Shown: piece by piece, positions 53,670 through 64,000 of the stretch
Layout of the letters: each line of letters begins with the position of its first letter
Numbering within the stretch: position 1 is the stretch's first letter
Origin: Brachyhypopomus gauderio
Taxonomy: Eukaryota; Chordata; Actinopteri; Gymnotiformes; Hypopomidae
Direction: 5' to 3'
Length of the DNA: 64,000 bases
Assembly (NCBI RefSeq): GCF_052324685.1
Contig: NC_135226.1
Coordinates: 18,397,443 to 18,461,442 of the forward strand
The notes under the pieces: generated by a model
Database searches by the model: none
What the model saw: the letters and a program-made list of their open reading frames with translations, nothing else
What the model was told of the DNA's origin: nothing
Position numbers and translations under genes: made by a program

Positions 53670-54010
53670 ACCTCCACGGCCATTTAAGGAAAATAAAGGC
53701 CGTCGGGATATCTCTGCAGGCTTTCTTTGAGGCGCGCCAAAGGGTGGCGATTCCCGCTTTGTTTTTCATCTCTGTGAAAAGCGAGGGATGGCACTGGAAG
53801 TGTGGAGAGCGCCTCCTGCTGGAGGCAGTGAGATTGGCGCCTGTGGCCTTCACTGGGGGGCGCTGGCCTCACACAGAGAGCCCATTAGTGAGGGCAGAAA
53901 TAGCCCTGATTGACGTGGAGGAGGGGTGGCCGGGCCTCCGTCTGCTGGAGAGCGATCAATGAAGAAATCTCATTAATGGATCTGCTGATACGTGGAGCGG
54001 GTAAGAGACG
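53670..54010. other. CNE-like block (candidate regulatory element)
   Basis: This is non-repetitive, moderately GC-rich sequence with a homeodomain-type word CATTAATGG (about 53971) and no coding signature. Overlapping short frames on both strands (60-72 codons) look incidental. It resembles conserved non-coding elements in composition, but conservation cannot be tested here. Confidence 0.25.
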
Positions 54011-57000
54011 TGGCATTCCGTAGTGAACGCATGTGGCAGGACCGGGCGAATATTGTATTGGTGTCCCACTGCGCACACGGACGCCATGCTCAATAAGGAG
54101 GTCACCACTCTGTGGGATCGGGCCTGCTCGGTTTCAGAACGACGAGCCGCGCCGTACCGGTGAAGGAGCAGTGCAGAAACAGTGGGGGGGGAGTTAATGA
54201 CTGCAGTAGAAGAGAGGACTGAGCACCTAACTGGCGTCCGGCGAGGATCCGTCTCCCTCCAGATCAATAGGGGCTTTGTGCTCCCCGTCACTTGGAGTTG
54301 TGGATTTAGCAGACAGCTGCACCGACCGCCGTCTTGTTTTCAGCTAAGCGAAAAAGGGGAAACGTCCCTTTGGGTCTCTGTGTGTGTCTCTTTCTGTCTG
54401 TCTTCTCTCTTCCTGCGTGTGACTCTGTTTCTCTGTTGCTTCGTCTTTGACCCTCTTCTGATCTCAACTACTGCCACCTGTAACACAGAAAGATGTGCAG
54501 TCACGGCCTATTTTTAGCATAATGTAAGCCTGTTCGCTCGGTGGTGAATCAGGGAGCATCTGGCCATTGCAATGCTAAGGAAATGTAATTTGTGAATGAA
54601 TAAAAGCAGATGGAACACTACATCACGGCGTCTCGACTTTGAAAGCTTTTTAATGTAATCATTACTTGGTCAAAGCATCTCCTGGCTAACAAACATCTTC
54701 TTTTCAGGCTCACGATGGCGGAGATGCATTGTGAGGAGATCGGTTTGTGAAGTTATCATGGGAACATGATCTACCCAGGTGATATGCATCTTTTTAACAG
54801 GTATAAGCTTTTGTACTGTTTAATACTCACACGTTCTTTTTAAGCAGGTCGTATCAGTGAGTTCATTTGCATGCTGTAATTATTCAACGTGGTCCACAGG
54901 TGTAGCTGGCAGACAAGCCCTCTGCATGTAAACATGACCGATTCTGCAGAGGACGAGTTATTTGCGGAAGCCGTACAGAGGGGCTCGACCGAGCTTTATG
55001 GACGTCCAAAAGCTGTTCGGAGCATTTTCTCGTAATGACAGCATGAAGCCACGTCCGCTTCGCTTCGCACAATTACTCTCGTGATCGAACGTACTGTCCC
55101 TTACTCAGAAAACAGCTGCGAACAGAACAAAACAAGCTGGGAGTGGCTTCATCACCTGGCTGACGTGACCGGAAGGGCCTCGTGTGCCTGAACGAACCCA
55201 ATGTTCTTTCCCCCCCCCTGTTGTAATTAAGACCCAGATGAGCATGGGGATGTTTTTTCTGCTCTGTCCCCTACGTCTGGGAGGGGGGGGGGGTGTGTGC
55301 AGGGGTGCTGTGGCAGCTTTGGGAGGGGGGGCGCAATCTGGGTAATAAGGTGAGATGAGTAGAGTGCATTTAGCTGCCTGAATCACAAATGCTTCACACT
55401 GTAATGGATGGTCTCAGTGCGGTCCAATCTGTGGAGTCTCTGCAGGTTGCCCTAAGGAGCTTAATGTCCCTCATGACTGCAAGCAGGAGGTTAGAGGGGA
55501 GGTGCATGAGACATGGCTGAGACATGGCTGAGATCATGACCCGTGCACGAGGCTGCAAGCTGTAGCCCCCATCAGTACGCAGCCCTGCTGGACACACTTA
55601 AAGAGTGGTGTAAGTCCGCGGTGCTCCGCAGGGCAGGGCTATTCTTAGATCCTCGCCTGACCGTCAGCAGGGCGGGGAGTGCACCTCGGCTGTGACGTCA
55701 GTCCGAGCCAGGGAGATGGACGGAGAGATAGAGTGTGCAGCTGAACGCACTGCGACCTTTAGCTGAAGTTCACCAACTTCCTTCCAACAGCACAGAGGTT
55801 CCCAGGGGCTCCAGTACAGAGTGCGGCACAAAGTGCGGCCTGCTGATTTGATGATGTAAAAGATACGGATACTGTGTTCATTAACAACAAACTGCGAATA
55901 ATTCCCCAGTGAGAGTGCGCTCTGGTATGCGAGTGAAGATCATTCCTGCTGCTCTCATTTCATGATGTTCCGCTGGGCTGGTTCTTGTGGTGGTTGCGGG
56001 TGGGTTTTCTGGGGCAGAGTGGACGCCTGTCAGCAGAGGCCCAGCTACATGGGTGCACCAAGCGATGTCTCAGCCCGGGCCATGGGCCAGCCAGGCCGGG
56101 CTACGTCTCTAAGGACCCAGGGCTGCCTCCAGCTCTCGGGGACAGTGACACACGTTCTAAATGATATACGGCATACGCTGCAATCCCACAGACTGTGTTC
56201 AAGATAGCTGAAATGTCAGAAACGTAGCACATGCTAGTAATCAAAATGTTTGTGCTGCAAGAAAACAGTTTTAATTCTCAATCGTGACAGTTTTAATGCT
56301 TCACGTTAGCATAAATCGAACGCTGATGCTTTACTTTCATCGCTCATGAGAGCATGCAGCTCTGAAGCCAACAAACCCCAAATGTAAACATTATGAAGCT
56401 GGTTTGACTGGGTCAAACCAAAACAAAATGTAAATGTTTTTTTTTCTTGGCTACTGTGTAGACATGCAAGGTTTTTCTGTGTATCCTGAAAAAAGATAGA
56501 GAGAAGGAAAGAGTTCTTTCTGAATCAGCAGATAAGACGGATGATCGTTCAACAGGCCCCAGACCAGTGGGTTCCTCCGTGAGCCACTCCCCTATGCCGT
56601 TGCCTGACGGCTTTCAGGGGTTCGTCCAGGACGGGTTTAGACATACAGAGAGCCTGAGCTGGGCGTCTGACTTTGAATCCTGATGATATCATGGCAGGGA
56701 AGGGGAGTGTGTCTTTAAAAGCTTCACAATAAATGTAAATAAAAGGAGGGAGCGTGATGGTGAGATGTCAGAATGTTTTTGGGGAAATGTTTTTGAAGTC
56801 GACTGCTTCTCCCATTTTTGGGCCTGTTAACAGTGTCCTTCACACAGCTGGTTCAAGCTACACGTACCGCAGCCATCAGATGGCCAGCGAGGAACTCCCG
56901 CACGGCTGCGACGGATAGCTTCATTTGTTCAGGTCTCTTTGCGTGAGTCTCATTTTCCTCGTGTTAGCAGAGCAGCTCATCTTCCTTCTGCTCTGGGGAG

Positions 57001-57675
57001 GAAGCATCTGGCGTGCGGGCTGGTGCGGGTGCTGGTGCTGGGGTTTGGCAGGGGTCTGCAGCCACTGCGAATCACGGTTGGCGTTAAATAAACGCGCCAT
57101 AGCTCACTTGGTCAGACGCTGGCCAGACATTTACGGCGTCCTGCGTCCAGTGTTGCAGTTCAAACGCACGTTTGCTTGTGCGCTAATCGAGGCCTTCTGC
57201 GGCCGCAGTGAATCAGTTCTACCGTGAAGATTTTCCACTTCCATCCTCAGTTTCTGAGCGCACAGGTTCATCGTCTTCCTGCTAGCTTAAACACTTTTAA
57301 CCCAAGGAGCTCAGAGAGGTCCCAGGATGAATGGAGAAGCTTTGTGGGAATCTGAGTCGAGAGGAACCAGGTCAGCAGCAGCTGGGTTATTTCAACATCT
57401 CTTTCCCTGAGCTTTGAGCATGTCTCTGTTTTGGTGTGACCTCACCTGCGCTGACGGTGCACCCCCCCCCCCCCCCCCTCCCAAAGTCACACCACTGGAC
57501 CCACCCACTCTACAGACGCCTACACATCCCAGACCAACATGCAGGCCCATTTTAAACTAACACGAAGAAACAACAGATGCTAAATCGGTCACTTTGTGCT
57601 GCAGCTGCCCAGTGTATTGGGCCCACGCTGCATCGCTAGAGCTACGAGAGATTTAGGATCCAAACGGAGCAGCAT

Positions 57676-57700
57676 CCCCCCCCCCCCCCCCCCCCCCCCC
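57676..57700. repeat. poly(C) tract, 25 bases
   Basis: An uninterrupted C run in the gene-poor region; a second C run lies near 57463-57478. Confidence 0.95.
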
Positions 57701-59020
57701 ACGTTCACGGAGGAGACCTCATACTGCGGACCTCATGCTGCTTACATGGCGAAGATCCCTTAATCCCCATTTAATCTGCTGCAGCAACTCGTCATGGCAA
57801 CACTTTGTGTTTCATTAAGAGAAGCAGAAGGTGGGATAAAGACTCAGAAGCAGCATCATCAATCTCCGCCCGCGTGCCGGCGCTGAAGGCCAGGCCAGAG
57901 CGCGCGTTGCTCGGGGAGGGATGGCCACGCAGGTGGGGTGATCCATCACGCCACTTAGAGCACCTACAGCAGAAGAACTCGGACAGATTTATTGAGCGTG
58001 GCAGCTGGTAGGAGACTTTAACTATGAATTCCCATAGTCACTGCCATCCTGGTTGATTTTATGAAGCTAATATCTGAGAATGATGGTGGTAACCGTGACC
58101 TGTAAAATACAACAGCTTATTTGAGGACTTCTTCTTCTTCAGACCTACACATTGTACTGGCCAACTATGATTTGGCTTCAAAAAGAAAAAAAACTGTCCT
58201 TATTTTTTGTTGACTAGTATGTCATGAGGTTGAAGGTATACCAAGGAAAGTGAATCCTCTACGTGGGCTGAACACTGAAGAGTGATGATCTGTAAAACTT
58301 TTATATTGTACATTTTAGAAGTGAGTCTGTACATATTTGTACATTGCCTTGTCACTTATAATTCACGATAATAAAAATGATCATATTTAAATGCATCATA
58401 AAAAGTCCTATAAAGTCTGTTTGATCTATTTCAGTTCCCCATTTCTTACCCAGTATTAAACAGTATTTAGCTACACTGGCTATTTCTGTATTTAATACCA
58501 GAGGTTTTGAGTACAGTACCGAGGTCCTATAGACAGGAAAATGGCTTGTGGAGGAGTTCAAAGGTCACGCATCACCCTGCGATACTGGACATGTTCACAG
58601 GCCTCGTATGAGTTATAGACTTGTGAAACTTTAGTAATGATTAACATGGCCGTGTAAAAGCGTAAGGCTAAACCTCATCGTGCCACTCCAGGAAAATGAG
58701 GGAGGAACTTGAGGAGTCGTAATGGCAGCAGTTAAAACTAAAAAAAAATAAAAAAACAACTTCAGCAGGCGACAGCTTTCGGTTGCATGTTTAGCTCCTG
58801 GTCCACCGTTTGTAGTGCACAGCCTGTAAGACAGGAAGTTGAAGGGGGTCAGGAAGAGGTGCCACAGAGGATGCGGTCGGCTGTGTTAAAGTCACACTTC
58901 GTGCGTCATGGCGTCTCTTTCGTGCTCGGAGCCGGTCTGGCCAGTGGCATCCCGTGTTCTAGCCGCGCGAGCTCTCTTGGTGCACGCGGCCATGGGGACA
59001 TGCGGTCCCGTCTTTGAGCT

Positions 59021-59038
59021 GGGGGGGGGGGGGGGGGG
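59021..59038. repeat. poly(G) tract, 18 bases
   Basis: An uninterrupted G run in the gene-poor region. Confidence 0.95.
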
Positions 59039-62000
59039 CGAACGTGGCACTGCTCCTCGGGGCCACACCCGTTTCCACGTCATTCTCTCTCTCTGAGGGG
59101 TCGACGCATTTCTGACATCTGGCTTCACTTTTGTGCACAGTGTAGAAGTCTGTCGGGTACAGCAAAGGGTTTGAATGCTTACTTAGTGTTGTCATAGCGG
59201 CCGGGTGGGGGTGGGGGGGCACTGTCCTCTCTCCATCTGCACAATCTATTGATATTCTCAGTTGCAGCATTCGGTGAAGGGTAGAGAGGGAGCCACTGCG
59301 TAATGGAGGGTGAGCAGCAATGAGAGTGAGAGGTCTTGGTGTGTTACTGTGAACCCAGATGCAGGAGAGCCCCTCCATGGACTCACGGCTCCTGACTAAT
59401 CCCGATAGCAACAGCTGGTTTCCATCTGGACTCGGGAGGCAGCGAGACCCATCAGAAGCCTCTTAGCACGCCAAAAGGGCCAGGCTTAATAGCCGAAAAC
59501 CGAAAGCCCTGCGTGTGTTACGATCTTTAATCTGTGTTCTCCAGGCGGTCTGCGCTAAGCCCCCACAGAAGGCTGAAAGCAGACTCTCGCTGCCTGGCGG
59601 TCGCCAGTAGGCACACGTTCAGTCTTGTTTAAGTTCGAAGACGGAGAACTGAAGGAGTGTGGCTCCGCTCTGGAGCGGTGCCGGTTAAAGCCGGTTGACC
59701 ATCTGGAAGGACAATCCTTCATTTATAGTGCATGTGCCAGTACTTACACTCCACCATTCAAACAATTATGGAGGCTTAGTGTAATTTCTGCAGGAGTTTC
59801 CTTGGAGTCAGCATGCAAACCAAGGGGCCGAGCGTAGACCACACTGCGTATTCCAGCGGGGTCATGGGTGTGCTGAAGGCCCTCAACGTGGAGGAAAATG
59901 GCACTGAATTCCCAATCAATGTGAAGGTCAGGGCATCTTGTCTTTTTATACCTTTGTTTACCCTGTCCTCCCAAGGTCAGCAGAGGCCCACCCTAAATCG
60001 CAGACGATTCCTAAGCCTTTCCTGTGCCGTCCCACAGTGAAAAATACCACATTTGTCACTGAATCACCCCGAAATACAACAATGACTCGTTTGATTTTAG
60101 ATTTCCTGCGCTGGTCCCTTGAGGGCAGTCTGGTGAAGGGAGAATGATGACAGTGGTAAGTCAAAGACTCCCTCCCTGACCTCACGAAGAGGCTTCGCCA
60201 AATACACGTTCCCCTCGCACACTCAAACGAGCACTCCCCTCTGCATTATCCCCAATTCACAAATACGCAGTTCCTGCACAAACGCGACAGAAGCAAGCTA
60301 TGCTGAGTCCATTAGAGTTGACAGAACACTCGCCAGCAGGTTCTGACACTAAATTCTTATTTTAAGCAGACAATGTCCAATGTCACGTGCCCAGCGATCC
60401 CACCGCATGACTAGTACAGAGTGAATGGGAGTGAGTAGGTATTTTTGTATCTATTCACCATTTGTTTATAATACAATCGCGAGAACAATAGTGACGAGGC
60501 TGCCAAACACCTCGGACTGCACAACACAGCCGGCCGACCCAGCTCCACCCATGGGCAACTTTTTATTACATTACACAAAAAAAAATAGAAGACAAAACCA
60601 GAAACACTTATTTAAGGCTACAGCCGGGTGGAGGCCAGGTGGAAGTAGGGTGGAGGGATGTAAGTGTTTCTAAACGTAATTGTGACCTTACAGACTCGGA
60701 TGCACTGTGTTTGTTCAACATTAGCGTGGAACTCCCAGAATTAATGCAATTTTAAAAATTACCCTTTGTCATTCACGCTTTGACCTGCTTCAGTGGTAAT
60801 AAACACTGCCGTTCTCACATTTCCAGGACTCCCTCCATGTTCACGGTGCTCTGAAGCAGAACTCTTTTACGCTAAATCCAGTGGCTGCAAATGTAGCTTC
60901 AAGGGTCAGATAATCAAGTGAACCAGCAAGATGTCACACATCTCTGGCCGAAAACAAAGACCGATGATGTAAGACGGAGTTCTGCAATAGCGCTGATGCA
61001 TTCATTACTCTCAAGAGGATGTTTGTGAAAAGTAATTAGACTACAGGCCCCACTGACACTGTATCCACGCCGTGTTTTGCACAGGTGCTTATTCGGGTCA
61101 TTTTGAGTAAGCTCTGGAAAGCAGTCCGGTTTGCTTAGATTAAGCATCACTTTCTGTAACTAAACAGTTGGTAGTGTTGCATTCTGTACAAGTGCACACG
61201 CACGCACGCACTCACGCAGAACTCTCTCTTCACAAAATAAAGCATACGCTCATAAAGGCAGTCCAAAGATTTTACCTTCCAGTAAATACTGTTTTCATAT
61301 AAATACACATACATTTATATCAATTCTGTCATACTCCAGTACAGAAGTGTTAAATAAATAAATTTCTTGCATATTCTACTAATAATTGACTTATCTGCCT
61401 ATTACCATAGATTAAAAAGCTTTTCAATTGATTTAATGTGGTGTTCAAACTTAGAACTAATATGACTGTCCAATAATGTAACACCGTGTCCTAAATTATG
61501 AGATTCATACATGCAACAAGACCTGCGAGTGTCAGTTATAAAATCTTTGGAAATAGCTCGCTGCAGGATAAGACGCCTGGGGTTGAGCTTCCGTTCCTCC
61601 ATCAGGGCCGACTAAAAGCCCTGTTTACAGTTCAGTGTCAGTTTACCGTTTATGAGTAAAATATCTTTTTGTGGTATACGACTAAAGGAGAACAAATAGG
61701 TTCTGGCGTTAACTGCATCGTGACATGTTCGCGAGCTTTCAGAAAATGAATGAAATGTGTGGTTGTACTTTAGTGCACATATTGCACCAAATCGTTATAG
61801 ACATTTAAATATTAAATTCATATATGAAAACACATGATGTAGTGCACAAACGTATCACGAGGGGAAGACTTTGAAGTAATATCTATGAGATGACTAGCCC
61901 ACAGTCATACGAGAGGTGTTACACTCACTAACACCATTTTGCGCGGAAGAGTAACAGTCCGTTGAGGTGGGCGTGATGATTCGGTTTGGTTGTACGCCTG

Positions 62001-62592
62001 AGCTTGGATGTTATTCAACGACACGACCTGACACTTGGGGAGACATCATCATTTGCATGTAACGGGAGTATGAAATTCTAACGCTCCGTACACGGTGTGT
62101 GCTGGAGGAAGTACCGGTGGGGTGGTGATGGCGTTTTAAAGGTGCACGCGAGAGCGGAGATATTGCATAACCGACAGCGCGCGGCTCACAAAGGGGCAGC
62201 ACGAGCGCTTTATTTTAAAAACTAATGGCGCCACCACAGGATATTGTCTCGTTTTAAACCGATTCTGCCCACATTTGGATGCAGCTGCCTAAATAGTTTT
62301 CTCCAGGAAAGAACTTACGCGATTTTTACGATTTCGGATATCAGATGGACCAGAGCAAAAGGCATCCGTCTTTGAAACTACTTTGAACTTTGAATGGCCG
62401 GTGTTGGAGTGCGTGCACGTCTCTCCCCGTCAACGTGTGCGCGGTTTGCGCGCGAGGCGTGCGTTTGGAAGAGAATGTCTCCGGTGCATTTAATCTTATT
62501 TCTTTCGAATTGATCTGTTTTTTTTTAACCTACTGCTAAAAAGGTCCACGTTCACCACAACTGGTCGTCTTTCCGTCTGAAAAGCCTTTCAA

Positions 62593-63129
62593 ATGCTGGA
62601 ATGGATCGGCGTTGTTTGCGTCCTCGTCCTGATGGCCACGGTCTGGCCGGTTGTCAAATATTTCGGAACGGAGAACCAGTCGCGTTCGCTGGTGCGCGAG
62701 CTCGGAGTTCCACGGCGCGAGAGCAAGAAGTGCGGCGCGAGATGCACGTCAGACCGGGGCAGCGGGGATGGGGAGCTGGACGGGCCAGGTGAATCACCCG
62801 CGGTGGCGATGATCTGCAAACCCTCTGCACTAGCCAACTATCTTCTCAAGCACTGCCGGAGTTTCTGCAAAAACGCGTCAGCCTCGGCGTGGGACTGGCG
62901 CGCGAGCCCGTATTTGCAGACCGTGTTCGGTGTTTTCTGGCCACATGATTCTGCTGTTCATTTCATGCGGGATTATTTACAGCTAAGTGACGACGGACTG
63001 GTCGCTTTAGACTGGGCTGCTGTTGGCGCGCCGCATCACAAGAGGAGAAGAACTTCCAGTAGTTCCACCAACCCCGTTCTTTTGATAATCCCAAACTCTT
63101 TTGGAAAAATCACCTGGAACGTACGAAAG
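62593..63129 (+). CDS. abhd15: Abhd15, alpha/beta-hydrolase domain protein, first coding exon (3' part outside window)
   Basis: ABHD15 is an alpha/beta-hydrolase-fold membrane protein of adipocytes that stabilises PDE3B and takes part in insulin suppression of lipolysis; it belongs to the ABHD1/2/3 relatives. The exon encodes 179 residues from ATG 62593 to a donor gtaatg after codon AAG. Residues about 4-24 form an N-terminal hydrophobic anchor (WIGVVCVLVLMATVWPVVKY), followed by a polar linker. Family blocks then follow: ICKPSALANYLLKHC, SPYLQTVFGVFWPH, YLQLSDDGLVALDWAAVG and VLLIIPNSFGKITWNV, matching human KPSALAQCLL, PHLQT, YLQLADDGLVALDW and VLLVIPNAWG. The nucleophile elbow and remaining fold belong to the next exon, which is not in the window. 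The human gene also has two coding exons. Confidence 0.9.
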
Positions 63130-63636
63130 GTAATGACAGGACAATGTTAAAATTACGTTGCGTTACTAACTCGAAAGTCTAGTTTTGTTCCGTGACACAA
63201 TATGGGTTTAAGTAATATCCGGTGCAAGTAATCCCAAATCCATCAAAGGGAGTTCGCTCTGTGGCCTGTTGCATGAATGGTGCCTCTGTTAACCCCTGAC
63301 ATGGACGAATGGGTCTTTTTATTTGCAGTCATTTGCTAATAAATGGCACTACGCTTCAGTATGATACGTAGTCAGTCGTCACGTGAGTAATTGCATTGTA
63401 CTATAATACCAATGTATAATTAAATTTAGTCCATGCATACAAGACTGAAAACAGAAGCTTAAAAGCTTCTTAAAGCTCTGGTCTATGAAAAGTGAACTCT
63501 CTGCCCCGTGGTCTCCCTCTGCAGATACAGGATTAAGATGCAGAGATTAGCTGTGGTTTCTCTCATGTGGGCCCTTTTGATTCTTGGAGCGGCAGGCATG
63601 ATGCATGAGGAGGAGGAGGAGGAGGAGGAGGAAGAT

Positions 63637-63681
<45 letters not shown>

Positions 63682-64000
63682 ACACGTTGCACTGTGTGTG
63701 GACACTGCACTGTTGCACAAAGGTGTCTGGCCAATCAGGCTTCTGCTGTCAGAACAGGGTTTTCCTGCACAGTCCCGCTGGTCCACGGGCTCTTGTCCAC
63801 TCACACTTATGGCTCATGGATCATTTCACTTCTAATGAAAGGGCTGCATGATTTCGTGGTAAATGGCGTATTACACAGGGCTGAGTCTTTTGCTTAAGCT
63901 GTAATTCAGTCACATTTCAACTTCAATAGAAGTGTTCCAGAAGAACCTTTATAGTATATGGAATCCAAGAGAAATCTAAAGATATTAATATTTTTACCAC
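63130..64000 (+). other. abhd15: abhd15 intron 1 (partial)
   Basis: Intron sequence after the abhd15 donor. It contains (GAG)n at about 63608-63633 followed by (GT)n to 63680. I see no second abhd15 exon, whose start should read like human LCLLALERGYYP. Confidence 0.6.
63608..63680. repeat. (GAG)n followed by (GT)n microsatellite
   Basis: About eight GAG/GGA units, then GAT, then about 21 GT units. The acidic/Cys-Val reading frames here are artefacts of the repeats. Confidence 0.9.

Larger units (their letters stand above)
51465..62592. other. Gene-poor region (about 11 kb) upstream of abhd15
   Basis: I find no convincing coding exon here, apart from the likelihood that 5' exons of the Cys-rich gene lie somewhere on the minus strand. 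GC/CpG-richer patches occur at about 51880-52330, 53690-54120, 55600-56110 and 58880-59060. Simple repeats include degenerate (CA)n at 52919-52990, C25 at 57676-57700 and G18 at 59021-59038. Open frames in this interval are short and lack family features. Confidence 0.5.

Noticed and set aside
58787..59411. Overlapping ORFs around 58.8-59.4 kb on both strands
   Set aside because: They are interrupted by poly(G), are mutually overlapping, and have no splice or family support.
63508..63897. Signal-peptide-like ORF (VVSLMWALLILGAAG) after abhd15 exon 1
   Set aside because: It runs into (GAG)n and (GT)n microsatellite DNA and does not match the expected abhd15 exon 2. The hydrophobic stretch is probably chance.

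Overview
This window is vertebrate nuclear DNA, almost certainly from a teleost fish. It holds multi-exon genes with GT-AG introns whose products closely match vertebrate families. The introns are compact and very rich in (TG)n/(CA)n microsatellites, minisatellites and long poly(G/C) tracts, and two hAT-type miniature elements sit in introns. Exon boundaries were worked out by hand from splice signals, reading phase and remembered family sequence; no search was run.

Layout, left to right. (1) 1-4.4 kb: last three coding exons of pafah1b1/lis1 (+), then its 3'UTR. (2) 7.6-17.4 kb: 5' half of mettl16 (+), with a very large first intron holding a hAT MITE, an internal CpG-rich island and an RFX X-box, and a second intron holding a 1.1-kb non-autonomous hAT element. 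(3) A 500-N assembly gap (18,531-19,030) cuts off the 3' ends of both mettl16 and the convergent slc35f2-like gene. (4) 19.0-21.6 kb: slc35f2-like transporter (-), eight coding exons, complete except for the last few codons. (5) 22.1-40.2 kb: complete vps53 (+), 22 coding exons, 831 codons plus stop, divergently paired with slc35f2 across about 440 bp. (6) 41.8-42.8 kb: complete rflnb (+), three exons, 207 aa. (7) 44.6-44.9 kb: C-terminal part of a liat1 (C17orf97) homologue (-). (8) 47.3-50.1 kb: complete exo5 (+), six exons, 388 aa, with one GC-AG intron. (9) 51.1-51.5 kb: an unrecognised Cys-rich terminal exon (-). (10) 51.5-62.5 kb: a gene-poor stretch. (11) 62.6-63.1 kb: first exon of abhd15 (+), running off the window.

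The vps53-rflnb-liat1 order and relative orientation match what I recall of human 17p13.3, and pafah1b1 and mettl16 are also on human 17p13.3, so this is an old syntenic block. In humans SLC35F2, EXO5 and ABHD15 lie elsewhere, so their presence here reflects rearrangement on one lineage or the other.

The genes do not form one pathway. They cover dynein regulation (Lis1), RNA m6A methylation (Mettl16), solute transport (Slc35f2), endosome-to-Golgi tethering (Vps53), filamin regulation (Rflnb), Ate1 binding (Liat1), DNA interstrand-crosslink repair (Exo5) and an adipocyte-linked hydrolase-like protein (Abhd15). I found no clearly undescribed system. The best leads are the unknown Cys-rich exon, the repeated placement of (TG)n directly at splice sites of mettl16 and vps53, and the CpG island/X-box cluster inside mettl16 intron 1.
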